Shown here piece by piece: positions 1 through 9,550 of a stretch of DNA of 64,000 nucleotides (its first letter is position 1; every line of letters begins with the position of its first letter). Under the pieces are notes generated by a model that saw only the letters and a program-made list of their open reading frames with translations, was not told the DNA's origin and made no database searches. The translations under genes were made by a program, and so were the position numbers. Source of the DNA: Clostridium manihotivorum (GTDB taxonomy: Bacteria; Bacillota; Clostridia; Clostridiales; Clostridiaceae); NCBI RefSeq assembly GCF_004015185.1, contig NZ_CP025746.1, positions 1,240,001-1,304,000 on the forward strand. Direction: 5' to 3'.

Positions 1-1405
1 AGCAAAGAGTGCATAGAGAATTCTCGGCAACTCCAAAGGAGAAAATCAGTGGATTTGAATATGGCTCACTAGAAAGGATATTATACAAGGATAATATGAA
101 CTTGGCTCTTAAAAGAGTAATATCTAATAAAGGTAGCCATGGCGTGGACGGAATGACAGTTTATGAACTTAAACAATTTCTGAAAACAAACTGGGTATCT
201 ATTAGAGAGAGTATTCTTAATGGTGAGTATAGACCAATGCCAGTTAGAAGAGTAGAAATACCAAAACCTAATGGTGGTACTAGACTCTTAGGTATACCTA
301 CAGTTTTGGATAGACTTATCCAACAAGCTATTGCTCAAGAATTAAATAGTATCTATGATAGAAGATTTTCTGAAAGTAGCTTTGGTTTCCGCCCTCAAAG
401 AGGTGCTAAAGACGCAATTAAGAAAGCAGAGCAATATATCAATGATGGCTATAGGTGGGTTGTTGATATGGACTTAGAGAAATTCTTTGATAAGGTTAAC
501 CATGATATCTTAATGTATAAATTATCAAGAAGCATTAAGGATAAGAGAGTATTATCCCTAATAAGGAAATACCTTCAGTCAGGAATAATGATAAATGGTG
601 TAGTGGTAAGAAATGAAGAAGGAACTCCACAAGGAGGACCGTTGAGTCCATTGTTATCTAACATAATGCTAGATGAACTAGATAAAGAGTTAGAAATGAG
701 AGGTCATAAATTCTGTCGCTACGCGGACGACTGTAATATCTATGTTAAAAGTGAGAGAGCAGGTAAAAGAGTCATGGAGAACATAACTGCTTTTATTGAA
801 GGCAAGCTCAAACTTAAAGTAAATAGACAGAAGAGTGCAGTAGATAGACCTTGGAGAAGAAAATTTCTAGGATTTACATTAAACCTAATGTATGGAAAAG
901 CATATGCATCTATATCAAAGCAATCACTGAGTCGACATAAAGATAAAATCAAAGAGATACTATCTAGGTCAAAACCGATGACTTTGGAACAAAGAATAGA
1001 GAAGCTTAACTTAATTAATGTTGGGTGGATTAACTATTATGGAATAGCCAAATGCAAAGGAATAGTAGAACACATAGATATTTGGATAAGGCAAAGATTA
1101 AGAATGTGTATATGGAAACAGTGGAAGAAAGTTAGAACTAGATATAAAAACCTTAAGAAGCTGGGACTTGAACACTATCAAGCTATAAAGTTTGCCAATA
1201 CCCGTAAAGGATACTGGCGAGTAGCAAATAGTGCGATTTTAAACACAACTCTTACAAATCAATTCTTCTCGGACATAGGATTGAAAAGCCTAGTGCGTCA
1301 ATATATTAAAATTCAATCAACTTAAGGAACCGCCGTGTACCAGACCGGTACGCACGGTGGTGTGAGAGGACGCTGAATAAAATAATTATTCAGCTCCTAC
1401 TCGAT
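1..1405 (+). mobile_element. Group IIC intron, 3' part (window starts inside it)
   Basis: This is the 3' portion of a group II intron that is cut by the window edge. Base 1 matches base 55461 of the complete copy at 54954-56865, and the two stay nearly identical up to base 1405, where the flanks diverge. It contains the reverse transcriptase gene in domain IV, then the domain V hairpin (about 1329-1365) and a domain VI stem, ending in CTCGAT. The insertion site and 5' half lie outside the window. Confidence 0.9.
3..1325 (+). CDS. ltrA: Group II intron reverse transcriptase/maturase (5' truncated by window)
   Basis: Intron-encoded reverse transcriptase and splicing maturase. The reading frame is already open at base 3 and corresponds to codon 30 onward of the 469-residue copy at 55376, so the true start is upstream of the window. 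Visible motifs are the RT motifs GIPTVLDRLIQQAI and SFGFRP, the catalytic box FCRYADDCNIYV, the PQGGPLSPLLSNI motif and the C-terminal maturase/thumb segment rich in Lys, Arg and Trp. No H-N-H endonuclease domain follows. Motif spacing closely resembles class C (GsI-IIC type) enzymes. The product should drive intron splicing and retrohoming. Confidence 0.93.
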   Translation, partial: QRVHREFSATPKEKISGFEYGSLERILYKDNMNLALKRVISNKGSHGVDGMTVYELKQFLKTNWVSIRESILNGEYRPMPVRRVEIPKPNGGTRLLGIPTVLDRLIQQAIAQELNSIYDRRFSESSFGFRPQRGAKDAIKKAEQYINDGYRWVVDMDLEKFFDKVNHDILMYKLSRSIKDKRVLSLIRKYLQSGIMINGVVVRNEEGTPQGGPLSPLLSNIMLDELDKELEMRGHKFCRYADDCNIYVKSERAGKRVMENITAFIEGKLKLKVNRQKSAVDRPWRRKFLGFTLNLMYGKAYASISKQSLSRHKDKIKEILSRSKPMTLEQRIEKLNLINVGWINYYGIAKCKGIVEHIDIWIRQRLRMCIWKQWKKVRTRYKNLKKLGLEHYQAIKFANTRKGYWRVANSAILNTTLTNQFFSDIGLKSLVRQYIKIQST

Positions 1406-1724
1406 TTGCCTCTATATTGATGATTTATTTTGAAGAGAATTTATAAAATTGTACTTATTTCTACTGTGAGGATGAGCTTTAAATAATTTATCTTATAATA
1501 TTTGAAATAATTTACAGCTTAATTGAATTGTTTGTAATAAAAAGGGAAAGTATTGTAATAAATAAAGGTTTTTTTATATAATTGTTGAATTAAAGATTTA
1601 ATACATAGTATTAGAACGAAATTTTATACATCCTATCATAAGCTAGGGGTAGTGTTGAAAAAGAGTTTTAGAATTGAGGGTTACACCTCTAATAAATAGT
1701 AAGTGAAATTGTAGGAGTGAAGAT
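1406..1724. other. Intergenic region downstream of intron copy 1
   Basis: About 320 bases, very AT-rich. I see no convincing gene, structured RNA or clean promoter. It is the downstream exon flank of the intron and the leader of the prepilin peptidase gene, whose ribosome site (TAGGAGTG) sits just before 1725. Confidence 0.6.
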
Positions 1725-2486
1725 ATGGAACTAGAAATTATGATTTTTGCTTTTGTTTTTATTTTTGGTCTAGTTATAGGAAGTTTTCTAAATGTTTGTA
1801 TCTATAGGATACCAAGAGGAGAATCTATAGCCTACCCGCCGTCTCATTGCACTGATTGTGATGCGGACATAAAAGCCTATGATTTGATTCCTGTTATAAG
1901 TTATATATTTTTAGGGGGCAAGTGTAGGCATTGTGGTAGTAAAATATCTATAAAATATCCGCTAACGGAACTTTTTACAGGTATAGTCTTTGTTTTAATT
2001 TATAATCAATATGGTATGTCGATGGATACATTGAAGTTTTTAATATTAGCTGTGTTTTTAATAGTAATAGGATTTATTGACTTTTATACTACTGATGTAT
2101 ATGCTGTGACTATCTATCCTTGTCTAGCCATAGGAATTGTATTTACTTTGATTGATAAGTTTTACCTACATAATGATATAAATTCATATCTTATTGGTTT
2201 GATTGTAGGCTTAGGTGTAATTGGCTTAATTGCTTTAATAACAGGCGCCATGGGCGGAGGAGATGTTGAGATCGCAGCTCTTTGTGGCATATACCTTGGC
2301 TGGTCGAATATGTTAGTCATGATTTTCTTCGCATTTATCATTGGTGCAATTATAAGCGTTATTCTTATAGCTTTAAAGAAGAAAAGCAGAAAAGATCATA
2401 TTGCTTTTGGACCATTTTTAGCAATTGGCGCTATGATTGCAATCTTGTTTGGAAATCAGATAATCAAATTCTATCTAAATGTATAA
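1725..2486 (+). CDS. pilD: Type IV prepilin peptidase / N-methyltransferase
   Basis: Membrane aspartyl protease (family A24) that cleaves prepilin leaders and methylates the new N-terminus. The N-terminal methylase domain carries the two CxxC pairs (CTDC near residue 43 and CRHC near 68) found in full-length PilD. The peptidase core has the first catalytic Asp in GFIDFYTTDVY (near 125) and the GGGDVE motif (near 184). About seven hydrophobic segments fit an integral membrane enzyme, and 253 residues is a normal length. The start follows GTAGGAGTGAAGAT. It heads the pilus locus and would process the pilins encoded at 5923, 9551 and 12660. Confidence 0.95.
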   Translation: MELEIMIFAFVFIFGLVIGSFLNVCIYRIPRGESIAYPPSHCTDCDADIKAYDLIPVISYIFLGGKCRHCGSKISIKYPLTELFTGIVFVLIYNQYGMSMDTLKFLILAVFLIVIGFIDFYTTDVYAVTIYPCLAIGIVFTLIDKFYLHNDINSYLIGLIVGLGVIGLIALITGAMGGGDVEIAALCGIYLGWSNMLVMIFFAFIIGAIISVILIALKKKSRKDHIAFGPFLAIGAMIAILFGNQIIKFYLNV

Positions 2487-2954
2487 ATAGTATAACAAAT
2501 ACAATAAAGTTAACATTTTACTGAATATAATGTTTATTTGATGGTTATAATTGAAAATAAGATAATCCAATATATGTATATTGAGTTATCTTTGATATAA
2601 AATCAAAACAGAATACCTTAAATAGTAGATTTGTAGAGAATTATAAAAACTTTAGTGGTGAAAAATGTATTTTTATATTTTTTTATAGAATGAAAGAAAA
2701 TATATACCAATAACCAATAAATTTCGACAGGAAAAATGATTTAGATTAAATTATATATTGATGTAAATGATAGTCAGACTTTGTAGAAATGCCGTATTTA
2801 ATAATTTATTTAGTGAGTATAAAAAATAACATTAAAAATTAATGTTGGTTGCCAATTTGTGGCATAATTTTACCGTTGCTTTATTAAAACTTAATTTGTA
2901 TACTTATATTATGTTAATTATAATTATTTGCCCTACGGGTTAGAAGGAGATGCT
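2487..2954. other. Intergenic region before pilB
   Basis: About 470 AT-rich bases between pilD and pilB. There is a small GCCA/TGGC hairpin near 2850, and otherwise only likely pilB promoter and leader sequence. I looked for a c-di-GMP riboswitch, common on clostridial pilus operons, and did not find its conserved segments. Confidence 0.5.
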
Positions 2955-4646
2955 ATGGAGGGAGTAGTTAAGAGAAGACTAGGTGACATGCTTGTGGAAT
3001 CTGGTAAGATATCGATGCCTCAACTTCAGGAAGCTCTTAAAAAACAAAGGATAACTGGGAAAAAACTTGGTGAAATGCTTATTGAACTCAGCATGGTAAC
3101 ATCAGAAGACATCATGGAAGTTTTGGAGAAGCAGACTGGAATTAAAAGAGTTAATCTTAATATAACAAGTTTCGATAAAAGAGCACTTAAGGCTGTTCCA
3201 GAAAGTGTTTGTGATAAATATGAACTAATTCCTTTTGGATTCAATGAGAATAAGATATTGGTTGCCATGTGGGATCCACTTAATATATTCGCTATTGATG
3301 ATGTAGCTATTTCTTCAGGTTTTGAGGTAGAAACGTATATAAGTACAAGAGAAGAGATTAAGAGACATATTGAGACAGAATATTCAAGTCAGAAGGTAAG
3401 CAAGGCAGCAGAAGAGCTTTCAAAGGGAAAATTGGAAGCAAAGACAATACATACTCAAGAAGAGGAACAATTTGACGACATTAAGAATGCGCCAGTTGTA
3501 AAAATGGTTGAGTATTTGTTTAAAAATGCTGTGGAAATGAGAGCATCAGATATACATATAGAACCTTTTGAAAATGAAATCAGAATAAGGTATAGAATAG
3601 ATGGACAGTTACAAGTAACTAATTCCCTTGAACCTGAAAGTCAGGCAGCTCTTGTTACAAGAATTAAAATATTAGCTGGACTGAATATAGCTGAGAAGAG
3701 AATTCCTCAAGATGGAAGAATAATAACTAAGGTTGGCAACAAAGATGTTGATCTGAGAGTTTCTATACTTCCAGTGGTTGCAGGTGAAAAGGTAGTTATA
3801 AGAATACTTGATAGAGAAAGCTACCAGATAGGTAAAGAAAGACTTGGAATGAAAAGTGAGGACTTAAAGATCTTAGAAAGAATAGTAAAGTCTCCTCATG
3901 GAATAGTGCTAGTTACAGGACCTACAGGTAGTGGTAAGTCCACAACCTTATATACTGTATTAAATGAGTTAAATACTGGAGATGTTAACATAGTTACTGT
4001 TGAAGATCCAGTTGAATATACCTTGAAAGGTGTAAATCAAGTTAATGTTAATACAAAGGCTGGTTTAACCTTTGCTAGTGGTCTTAGATCAATATTAAGA
4101 CAAGACCCTGATATAGTTATGATAGGTGAGATAAGAGATAGTGAAACAGCTGAAATAGCTATAAGAGCAGCTATCACTGGACATTTGGTGTTAAGTACTC
4201 TACACACCAACGATGCTCCTTCATCTATATTAAGACTTGTTGATATGGGAGTTCAACCATATCTAGTTTCAACTTCTATTGCTGGGATAGTAGCCCAAAG
4301 ATTAGTTAAAAAGATATGCCCGAATTGTAGACAAGCACATGAAGCATCTTTGTATGAAAAGGCTATCTTAGGTGAAGACAATGAAAAAGATATTACTGTG
4401 TACAAAGGAACAGGCTGTGGTTACTGCAACAATACTGGCTATGCTGGTAGAGTTGGTGTGTATGAGATCATGGAGATAACCAGAGAACACAGAGATATGA
4501 TGTTAGAAACTAGAGATTCTAATAAACTCAAGGACTTATCTATTAAAAATGGGATGAAGACTCTTAGTATGGCATGTAAGGAGCTTGTACTTGATGGTGT
4601 AACCACCATAGAAGAAATGGCTTCGATTGCTTTCTTAAAAGAGTAA
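2955..4646 (+). CDS. pilB: Type IV pilus assembly (extension) ATPase
   Basis: Hexameric cytoplasmic ATPase that powers pilin polymerisation. An N-terminal MshEN/GspE-N region (RRLGDMLVESGKIS) is followed by the core: Walker A GPTGSGKST (about residue 322), an Asp box, Walker B ending in MIGEIRDSETAEIA, and a His box STLHTND. A tetracysteine zinc motif (CPNC, then CGYC) marks PilB/GspE rather than PilT. I chose ATG 2955 because AAGGAG sits 5 bases upstream; an in-frame TTG at 2928 lacks this. The 563-residue product is of usual length. pilC follows 33 bases downstream, so the two should be co-transcribed. Confidence 0.95.
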   Translation: MEGVVKRRLGDMLVESGKISMPQLQEALKKQRITGKKLGEMLIELSMVTSEDIMEVLEKQTGIKRVNLNITSFDKRALKAVPESVCDKYELIPFGFNENKILVAMWDPLNIFAIDDVAISSGFEVETYISTREEIKRHIETEYSSQKVSKAAEELSKGKLEAKTIHTQEEEQFDDIKNAPVVKMVEYLFKNAVEMRASDIHIEPFENEIRIRYRIDGQLQVTNSLEPESQAALVTRIKILAGLNIAEKRIPQDGRIITKVGNKDVDLRVSILPVVAGEKVVIRILDRESYQIGKERLGMKSEDLKILERIVKSPHGIVLVTGPTGSGKSTTLYTVLNELNTGDVNIVTVEDPVEYTLKGVNQVNVNTKAGLTFASGLRSILRQDPDIVMIGEIRDSETAEIAIRAAITGHLVLSTLHTNDAPSSILRLVDMGVQPYLVSTSIAGIVAQRLVKKICPNCRQAHEASLYEKAILGEDNEKDITVYKGTGCGYCNNTGYAGRVGVYEIMEITREHRDMMLETRDSNKLKDLSIKNGMKTLSMACKELVLDGVTTIEEMASIAFLKE

Positions 4647-4679
4647 AAGATTCTTTGAGAAAAGGAGTATTTAAGTAAC

Positions 4680-5882
4680 ATGCCTAGTTTTAAATATAAA
4701 GCAATGAATGAAAATGGTGAAAGGCTTCAAGGAACCTACACCGCAGACTCTAAAGATGAAGTCATGGAAATGATAAGTGCCAATAATTATTACCCTCTTC
4801 TTGTAGAAGAGATAAATCAGGGAACAACAATAAACCTGCAGATGTTTGATAGAGTTAAAATAAAAGACATCGCTGTGTTCTGCAGACAGTTTTATACCAT
4901 GCTAGATGCTGGAGTATCTATAAATAATTCACTCAACATACTAGCAAGACAGCTACCAAACAAAAAGCTTCGTGAAACTCTTTCAAAGGTAGAGGACAAC
5001 GTAAAAAAAGGTGAAACTCTATCTGAATCCATGAAGCTTCAAGGAAAAGTATTTCCAGACTTACTGATAAGTATGGTGGAAACTGGCGAGATGAGTGGTA
5101 ATTTAGATAGTGTAATGCTAAGAATGTCTACTCACTTTGAAAAAGAAAATAAGATTAATAATAAGATTAAGGCTGCTATGGTTTATCCATCTGTGCTTGC
5201 AATAATGTCAGTATCTATAGTTATTGTTCTATTAACCTTTGTTATGCCTAACTTTATAGGTATGTTTAATGAAAACGGAGTTCAGCTGCCAGCAACAACT
5301 AGAATATTGCTAGCTATAAGTGGAGGGCTGACCAAACATGGAATACTAATTTTAATTATATTTGCTGTACTTGTTTTTGGAATTAGATATTACTTGAAAA
5401 CTGAAGGTGGAGGACTTTTTGTAAGTAAGCTTAAGCTTACTGTCCCGATAATAAAGGGCCTTAACCAAAAGATAATTGTTTCTAGATTTACAAGAACATT
5501 ATCTACTATGCTTTCCAGTGGAGTTAGTCTGGTACAGGCCCTTGAGACGGTTTCCGAGGTGGTTGGAAATAAAATAGCTGAGAGTAAACTCTTAGAGATA
5601 AGAGAAGAGCTTATAAAAGGTGAAGGTTTGTCAAAGCCTATAGAAAATAGTGGTATATTTCCACCAATGCTTGCTTCTATGATAAAGATAGGAGAAGAGT
5701 CTGGTTCGCTGGATGAAATATTAAATAAAACTGCTGACTTTTATGATGAAGAAGTTGAAACTACAATTCAAACGACAACTGCGTTAATAGAACCATTGCT
5801 TATATTACTAATGGGAGGAATTGTAGGCTTTATAGTAATCTCATTAATGTTACCAATGTTCACTATGTACCAGAATATGTAG
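4680..5882 (+). CDS. pilC: Type IV pilus inner-membrane platform protein
   Basis: Polytopic platform protein of the pilus machine, homologous to GspF. Two T2SSF domains are visible, each starting with a conserved FCRQFYTMLDAGV- or FTRTLSTMLSSGV-type helix (near residues 67 and 265) and followed by ETGEMSGNLD and IGEESGSLDE motifs. Three hydrophobic segments lie near 170-195, 220-240 and 370-395. Length of 400 residues is standard. The AAGGAG site is 12 bases from the ATG, rather far, but no better start is present. It sits between pilB and pilA, as in most clostridial pilus operons. Confidence 0.95.
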   Translation: MPSFKYKAMNENGERLQGTYTADSKDEVMEMISANNYYPLLVEEINQGTTINLQMFDRVKIKDIAVFCRQFYTMLDAGVSINNSLNILARQLPNKKLRETLSKVEDNVKKGETLSESMKLQGKVFPDLLISMVETGEMSGNLDSVMLRMSTHFEKENKINNKIKAAMVYPSVLAIMSVSIVIVLLTFVMPNFIGMFNENGVQLPATTRILLAISGGLTKHGILILIIFAVLVFGIRYYLKTEGGGLFVSKLKLTVPIIKGLNQKIIVSRFTRTLSTMLSSGVSLVQALETVSEVVGNKIAESKLLEIREELIKGEGLSKPIENSGIFPPMLASMIKIGEESGSLDEILNKTADFYDEEVETTIQTTTALIEPLLILLMGGIVGFIVISLMLPMFTMYQNM

Positions 5883-5922
5883 TGACTTAGTATATAATAA
5901 AAATTTTAAGGAGGAAGGAATA

Positions 5923-6333
5923 ATGTTAAATGCATTAACTTCAAGATTAAAAAAGAAAAAGAAAGGGTTTACTCTAATCGAACTAATTATAGTTATGGCT
6001 ATAATAGTTATAATAGCTGCTATAGCAATACCAAGCTTTTCAACAATTAGAGAAAATTCAAAGGTGAAGGCTGATAATGCTAGTGCAGATACAATTAAAA
6101 AGACTGTAATAACACTAGTAACTGATGGTGGTGTAAATGCTGGAAACAGTTTCGATGTAGTTGCAACTACTGGTGGTGTTTCAATAGGATCAGCATCAAT
6201 AAATGGTACATTAGACAGTGCTGGATTGCTTAGTTACTTCAAGCAAGTAGGAGCTATACAAGAGAAAGGTAAAACCAAGTACCATGTAGTAGTTGGTACT
6301 GATGAAAGCGTAACGGTTACTGCTACAAATTAG
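5923..6333 (+). CDS. pilA: Type IV pilin (major pilin candidate)
   Basis: Prepilin with a short basic leader (KKKKKG) cleaved before FTLIELIIVMAIIVI. It keeps the Gly at -1, Phe at +1 and Glu at +5 that PilD and pilus assembly require. The hydrophobic helix runs to about residue 40, followed by a small Gly/Ser/Thr-rich globular head. At 136 residues it is a compact pilin. It has a strong AAGGAGGAAGG ribosome site and is immediately followed by a perfect 19-bp terminator stem. That isolates it from pilM and fits an abundant structural subunit. I infer the major-pilin role from position and size. Confidence 0.93.
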   Translation: MLNALTSRLKKKKKGFTLIELIIVMAIIVIIAAIAIPSFSTIRENSKVKADNASADTIKKTVITLVTDGGVNAGNSFDVVATTGGVSIGSASINGTLDSAGLLSYFKQVGAIQEKGKTKYHVVVGTDESVTVTATN

Positions 6334-6343
6334 TAAATATATA

Positions 6344-6398
6344 TAGATGAAAGTGTAAAGTTTTTATAACTTTACACTTTCATCTATAACTTTATTTT
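6344..6398 (+). terminator. Strong terminator after pilA
   Basis: A perfect 19-bp inverted repeat (arms 6344-6362 and 6368-6386, TTTAT loop) followed by a T-rich tract. It should end most pilA transcripts and lower expression of the downstream assembly genes. Confidence 0.9.
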
Positions 6399-6556
6399 TC
6401 TTAGCTTATATATGCTTAAAATCTAAATTAAATGTAATTTTAGGTATATATAAACTAAAGTTAAATTGAAAGATGAAAACTAAGAGAGTGTAGATCAATA
6501 AAATAAATAATATTTTGCATGAAAAAACAAACATATAAAATCGGAGGTTCAAACAT

Positions 6557-7702
6557 ATGAATTTCAGCAAAGTTAAAGATTTGATGAACATAGACATAAG
6601 TGATATAAAAAATAAAATATCCAATAAACCTATAGAGACAAAAGCACCTAAGAAAAAAGAATTTAATAAAAGGGTGGTTTCTTTTGATTTTGGGAGCGAT
6701 ACTACTAAAATCGTAGTAGGAAGATATAATAAAGGGCATCTTGAGATTGAGAATCTAATAAGTGCTAAGACTCCAGTAGATGCAGTTGGAGATGGTAATA
6801 TTCTTAATCAAGAAATGATGTCTGTTTTCTTAGAGCAGCTTTTAAATAATAATAAGATAAGTGTAAAAGATGCTGTTTGTACAAATAATTCTACAAGCAT
6901 AATAAATAGAGAAGTTACCATACCAGCAGTCCAAGAAGATGAAATCAGTACTGTAGTTAAGTATGAAATACAACAATACCTACCAATAAATATGGATGAT
7001 TACATAATTCAACAAACTATATTAGATAGATTTCAAGTGGAATCTAAGCTAAAGTTTAAAGCTTTAGTAATAACTTATCCTGATAAATTAGCTACAAAAT
7101 ATTATAAACTTCTAACAAATGCAAATCTAAAACCTTTTGCCTTAGATATATCTTATAATTCATTAAATAAGTTGGTAAACTACGGGGATAAAGTAAATGG
7201 AGAAGGTTATTCAAAAGAACAAACTTTAGCCTTTATAGACATGGGTGCAAGTACTCTTAATGTTAATATTTATAAAAACGGAAAATTAGAGTTTACAAGA
7301 ATTATAAAGTCTGGTGGCTTCAATATAGATGCAGCTCTTAGTAGAAGGTTAGAAATGTCTCTGGAAACTGCTGAAATAGAAAAGAGGGCTAAGGCAGATT
7401 TGTCTATGTCAGAAAATAATGAAGCTAGTAAAGTTGCAGTAGACGTTGTAGATGAATGGCTTTCTGAATTAGAAAGAATTATTCAGTTCTATAGAAATAA
7501 GAAGGTTGGTAATAGTATAGATAAAATATTTTTATATGGTGGAAGCTCTAATCTTAAGGGGATGGAAAAGTATGTATTTGATAGATTTTCCATTCCAACT
7601 AATAAGGTTAGGACTATAGGAAACGTAGAACTTAATTTAAAACTGGCAAATGAAACTTTAGAACAGTACCTTAATGCAATAGGTGCTATAATAAGGTTAT
7701 AA
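6557..7702 (+). CDS. pilM: Type IV pilus alignment-complex protein PilM (actin-like)
   Basis: Cytoplasmic actin-fold ATP-binding protein that docks with the PilN N-terminus. Visible motifs are the phosphate-1 segment VVSFDFGSDTTKIVVG (about residue 40), the second phosphate segment FIDMGASTLNVNIYKNG (about 228) and the adenosine segment IFLYGGSSNLKGM (about 320). An extra ~35-residue charged N-terminus precedes the fold. The start has a GGAGG site. pilN begins 14 bases later, and pilMNO is the usual order. Confidence 0.92.
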   Translation: MNFSKVKDLMNIDISDIKNKISNKPIETKAPKKKEFNKRVVSFDFGSDTTKIVVGRYNKGHLEIENLISAKTPVDAVGDGNILNQEMMSVFLEQLLNNNKISVKDAVCTNNSTSIINREVTIPAVQEDEISTVVKYEIQQYLPINMDDYIIQQTILDRFQVESKLKFKALVITYPDKLATKYYKLLTNANLKPFALDISYNSLNKLVNYGDKVNGEGYSKEQTLAFIDMGASTLNVNIYKNGKLEFTRIIKSGGFNIDAALSRRLEMSLETAEIEKRAKADLSMSENNEASKVAVDVVDEWLSELERIIQFYRNKKVGNSIDKIFLYGGSSNLKGMEKYVFDRFSIPTNKVRTIGNVELNLKLANETLEQYLNAIGAIIRL

Positions 7703-7716
7703 GGGGGAGTAAGAGG

Positions 7717-8280
7717 ATGAATGATTTTAATTTTTTCGCCCCTTATCAAGGGAAGCAGAAACAAGTAGTAGGAAAGAAAATTTATATTTATACTATATCA
7801 GCAGTTATTATATTGTTTGTAGTTGGTACTTTTGTATGGAATAGTATTAATATATTCATTATCAATAGAGAAATAGACAAGTATCAAAGTGCAGTAAGTT
7901 CTCCAAAGGTACAGGAAAAAGTTAAGGAAGCTGAGACTTTGAATAATAAATTAGATATACTAAACAAATATGAGGATGGACTTGCAAAAATAGATAGTGG
8001 TATAAATTCAAGAGATACAATTTCATCATCTTTATTGAATAAGATAAATTCAACACTTCCTAGCGATATTAATTTTAAAAGTGTATCTGTTGATGGTAGT
8101 AGTCTAAGTATCCAAGGTATATCAAAAACAATGTCGGCTATAGGTGAGCTTCAACATAATATAAAAAATCTTGATATTATAGTAGATGCTCAAATAGGAA
8201 ATATAAATCAAGATGATTCTAAGAGTGGAAGTTATAGCTTTGACCTAAAATGTACATTAAAGGATGTTGATGAGAAATGA
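7717..8280 (+). CDS. pilN: Type IV pilus alignment protein PilN
   Basis: Bitopic inner-membrane protein. The short cytoplasmic N-terminus NDFNFFAPYQGKQKQ holds the expected PilM-binding type sequence, followed by one membrane helix (about residues 25-45), a coiled-coil stretch and a small ferredoxin-like domain. 187 residues is normal. Its stop overlaps the next start (ATGA), indicating translational coupling to the PilO-like gene. Confidence 0.88.
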   Translation: MNDFNFFAPYQGKQKQVVGKKIYIYTISAVIILFVVGTFVWNSINIFIINREIDKYQSAVSSPKVQEKVKEAETLNNKLDILNKYEDGLAKIDSGINSRDTISSSLLNKINSTLPSDINFKSVSVDGSSLSIQGISKTMSAIGELQHNIKNLDIIVDAQIGNINQDDSKSGSYSFDLKCTLKDVDEK

Positions 8281-9539
8281 AGATAAGTGAAAGAGAAAAA
8301 TACTTGCTTGGTATACTTTTAGCAGTTTTGGTGGTTGTGGGTTACTACCAATTTGTTTATACAAAACAGGTAGAGAAAATTGATGGATTAAAGACGCAGA
8401 GAGCGGCTTCTCAATCGAAGTATAATGAGGTAATGGCTACGATAAATTCTCTTGATAGTAAGAAAGAACAAGTAAAGATATTAAACGCAAAAATTAGTGA
8501 CAAATCAAAAAATTTATATCCTGAATTAATTCAAGAAAAATTAATACTGGAGATAGATGATTTGATAAAAGGATCAAACCTTAAAGCAAATGTGAATTTT
8601 TCAAACTTGCAAGTTCAGGGTGTGGAGTCTAATAAAAGTACTTATCAACCATTACCTAGCTCATCGCTTCAATCCTTAGCAGATCAATACAATAATAAAG
8701 CTTCTCAAAGTACAACTGTAACTAATAATCAGCAGTCAGGAAATAGTAATCAGGCAGCCCAGCAAAATAATAATGGGCAAACTAAAGATAGTAGTGGAGG
8801 AAATACTGCTCAGCAGATGAAGGTAACTTTAAGTTTTAAAGGAACCTATAGTAATCTTGCTACTTTTATTAAAAATGTGGAAGCAAGAAACAAGAGGATA
8901 GTGCTTTCAAATTTATCTATGACACAATCTAGTGATAAGAATATTTCAGGAAGTCTTACTATGGAGTTTTATGCTGTTCCTAAAATAGGGGATGAAGATA
9001 GTGACTACTCTAAATGGATTTTAAATAACAAATATGGTAAAGATTCACCTTTTGGAGGTCAGATTTCAACCTTATCAACAACTATTGAAGATTCGGCAAA
9101 ACAAAAGGAAGAGAAAAATGATTTTTCTATGATTGCTAAACCTATAAATTCTGATTTACCGACACTTACTATAGGTAAAGATAGTGATCAAAGTAGGACA
9201 AGCTATTTGTATGCAGATAACTCTAATGTAGAAAAGCTTGAGGTAGTATTTACTAAAGATAAAGATGGAAACTATTATTACAAGTATAAGACTAGTAAAA
9301 ATAGCTATCCTTTACAGTACAGTTCTAAAGGAATTGGATTTAAACCGACATCAGATGATATACGATTTAATATATTTTCAACACTAAGGCAAGGAACTAG
9401 TGATAAGGCAGGGGTAGATCTAAAAGTTATAAACAATACAGATAAGGTGGTTTCTATAATAGTAAATGGCGATGACGGAACAGATCCTCGAGTCAAGATA
9501 ACAGGTGAGGGAACAGCTGTTAATGTCACTCAAAGGTAG
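8277..9539 (+). CDS. pilO: PilO-like type IV pilus assembly protein, unusually long
   Basis: One N-terminal membrane helix (residues 10-27, LLGILLAVLVVVGYYQF) and a coiled coil to about 95 are followed by a PilO-type domain. A Gln/Asn/Ser-rich low-complexity linker (about 135-175) interrupts it, and an additional C-terminal domain of roughly 180 residues follows. Classical PilO is near 200 residues, so this 420-residue form carries extra surface-exposed mass. It overlaps pilN by four bases. The assignment rests on topology and gene order; the C-terminal domain is unrecognised. Confidence 0.8.
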   Translation: MKISEREKYLLGILLAVLVVVGYYQFVYTKQVEKIDGLKTQRAASQSKYNEVMATINSLDSKKEQVKILNAKISDKSKNLYPELIQEKLILEIDDLIKGSNLKANVNFSNLQVQGVESNKSTYQPLPSSSLQSLADQYNNKASQSTTVTNNQQSGNSNQAAQQNNNGQTKDSSGGNTAQQMKVTLSFKGTYSNLATFIKNVEARNKRIVLSNLSMTQSSDKNISGSLTMEFYAVPKIGDEDSDYSKWILNNKYGKDSPFGGQISTLSTTIEDSAKQKEEKNDFSMIAKPINSDLPTLTIGKDSDQSRTSYLYADNSNVEKLEVVFTKDKDGNYYYKYKTSKNSYPLQYSSKGIGFKPTSDDIRFNIFSTLRQGTSDKAGVDLKVINNTDKVVSIIVNGDDGTDPRVKITGEGTAVNVTQR

Positions 9540-9550
9540 TGTGATATATT

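Noticed and set aside
2820..2954. Possible c-di-GMP riboswitch before pilB
   Set aside because: The conserved aptamer segments of class I or II are absent; only a small GCCA/TGGC hairpin is present.
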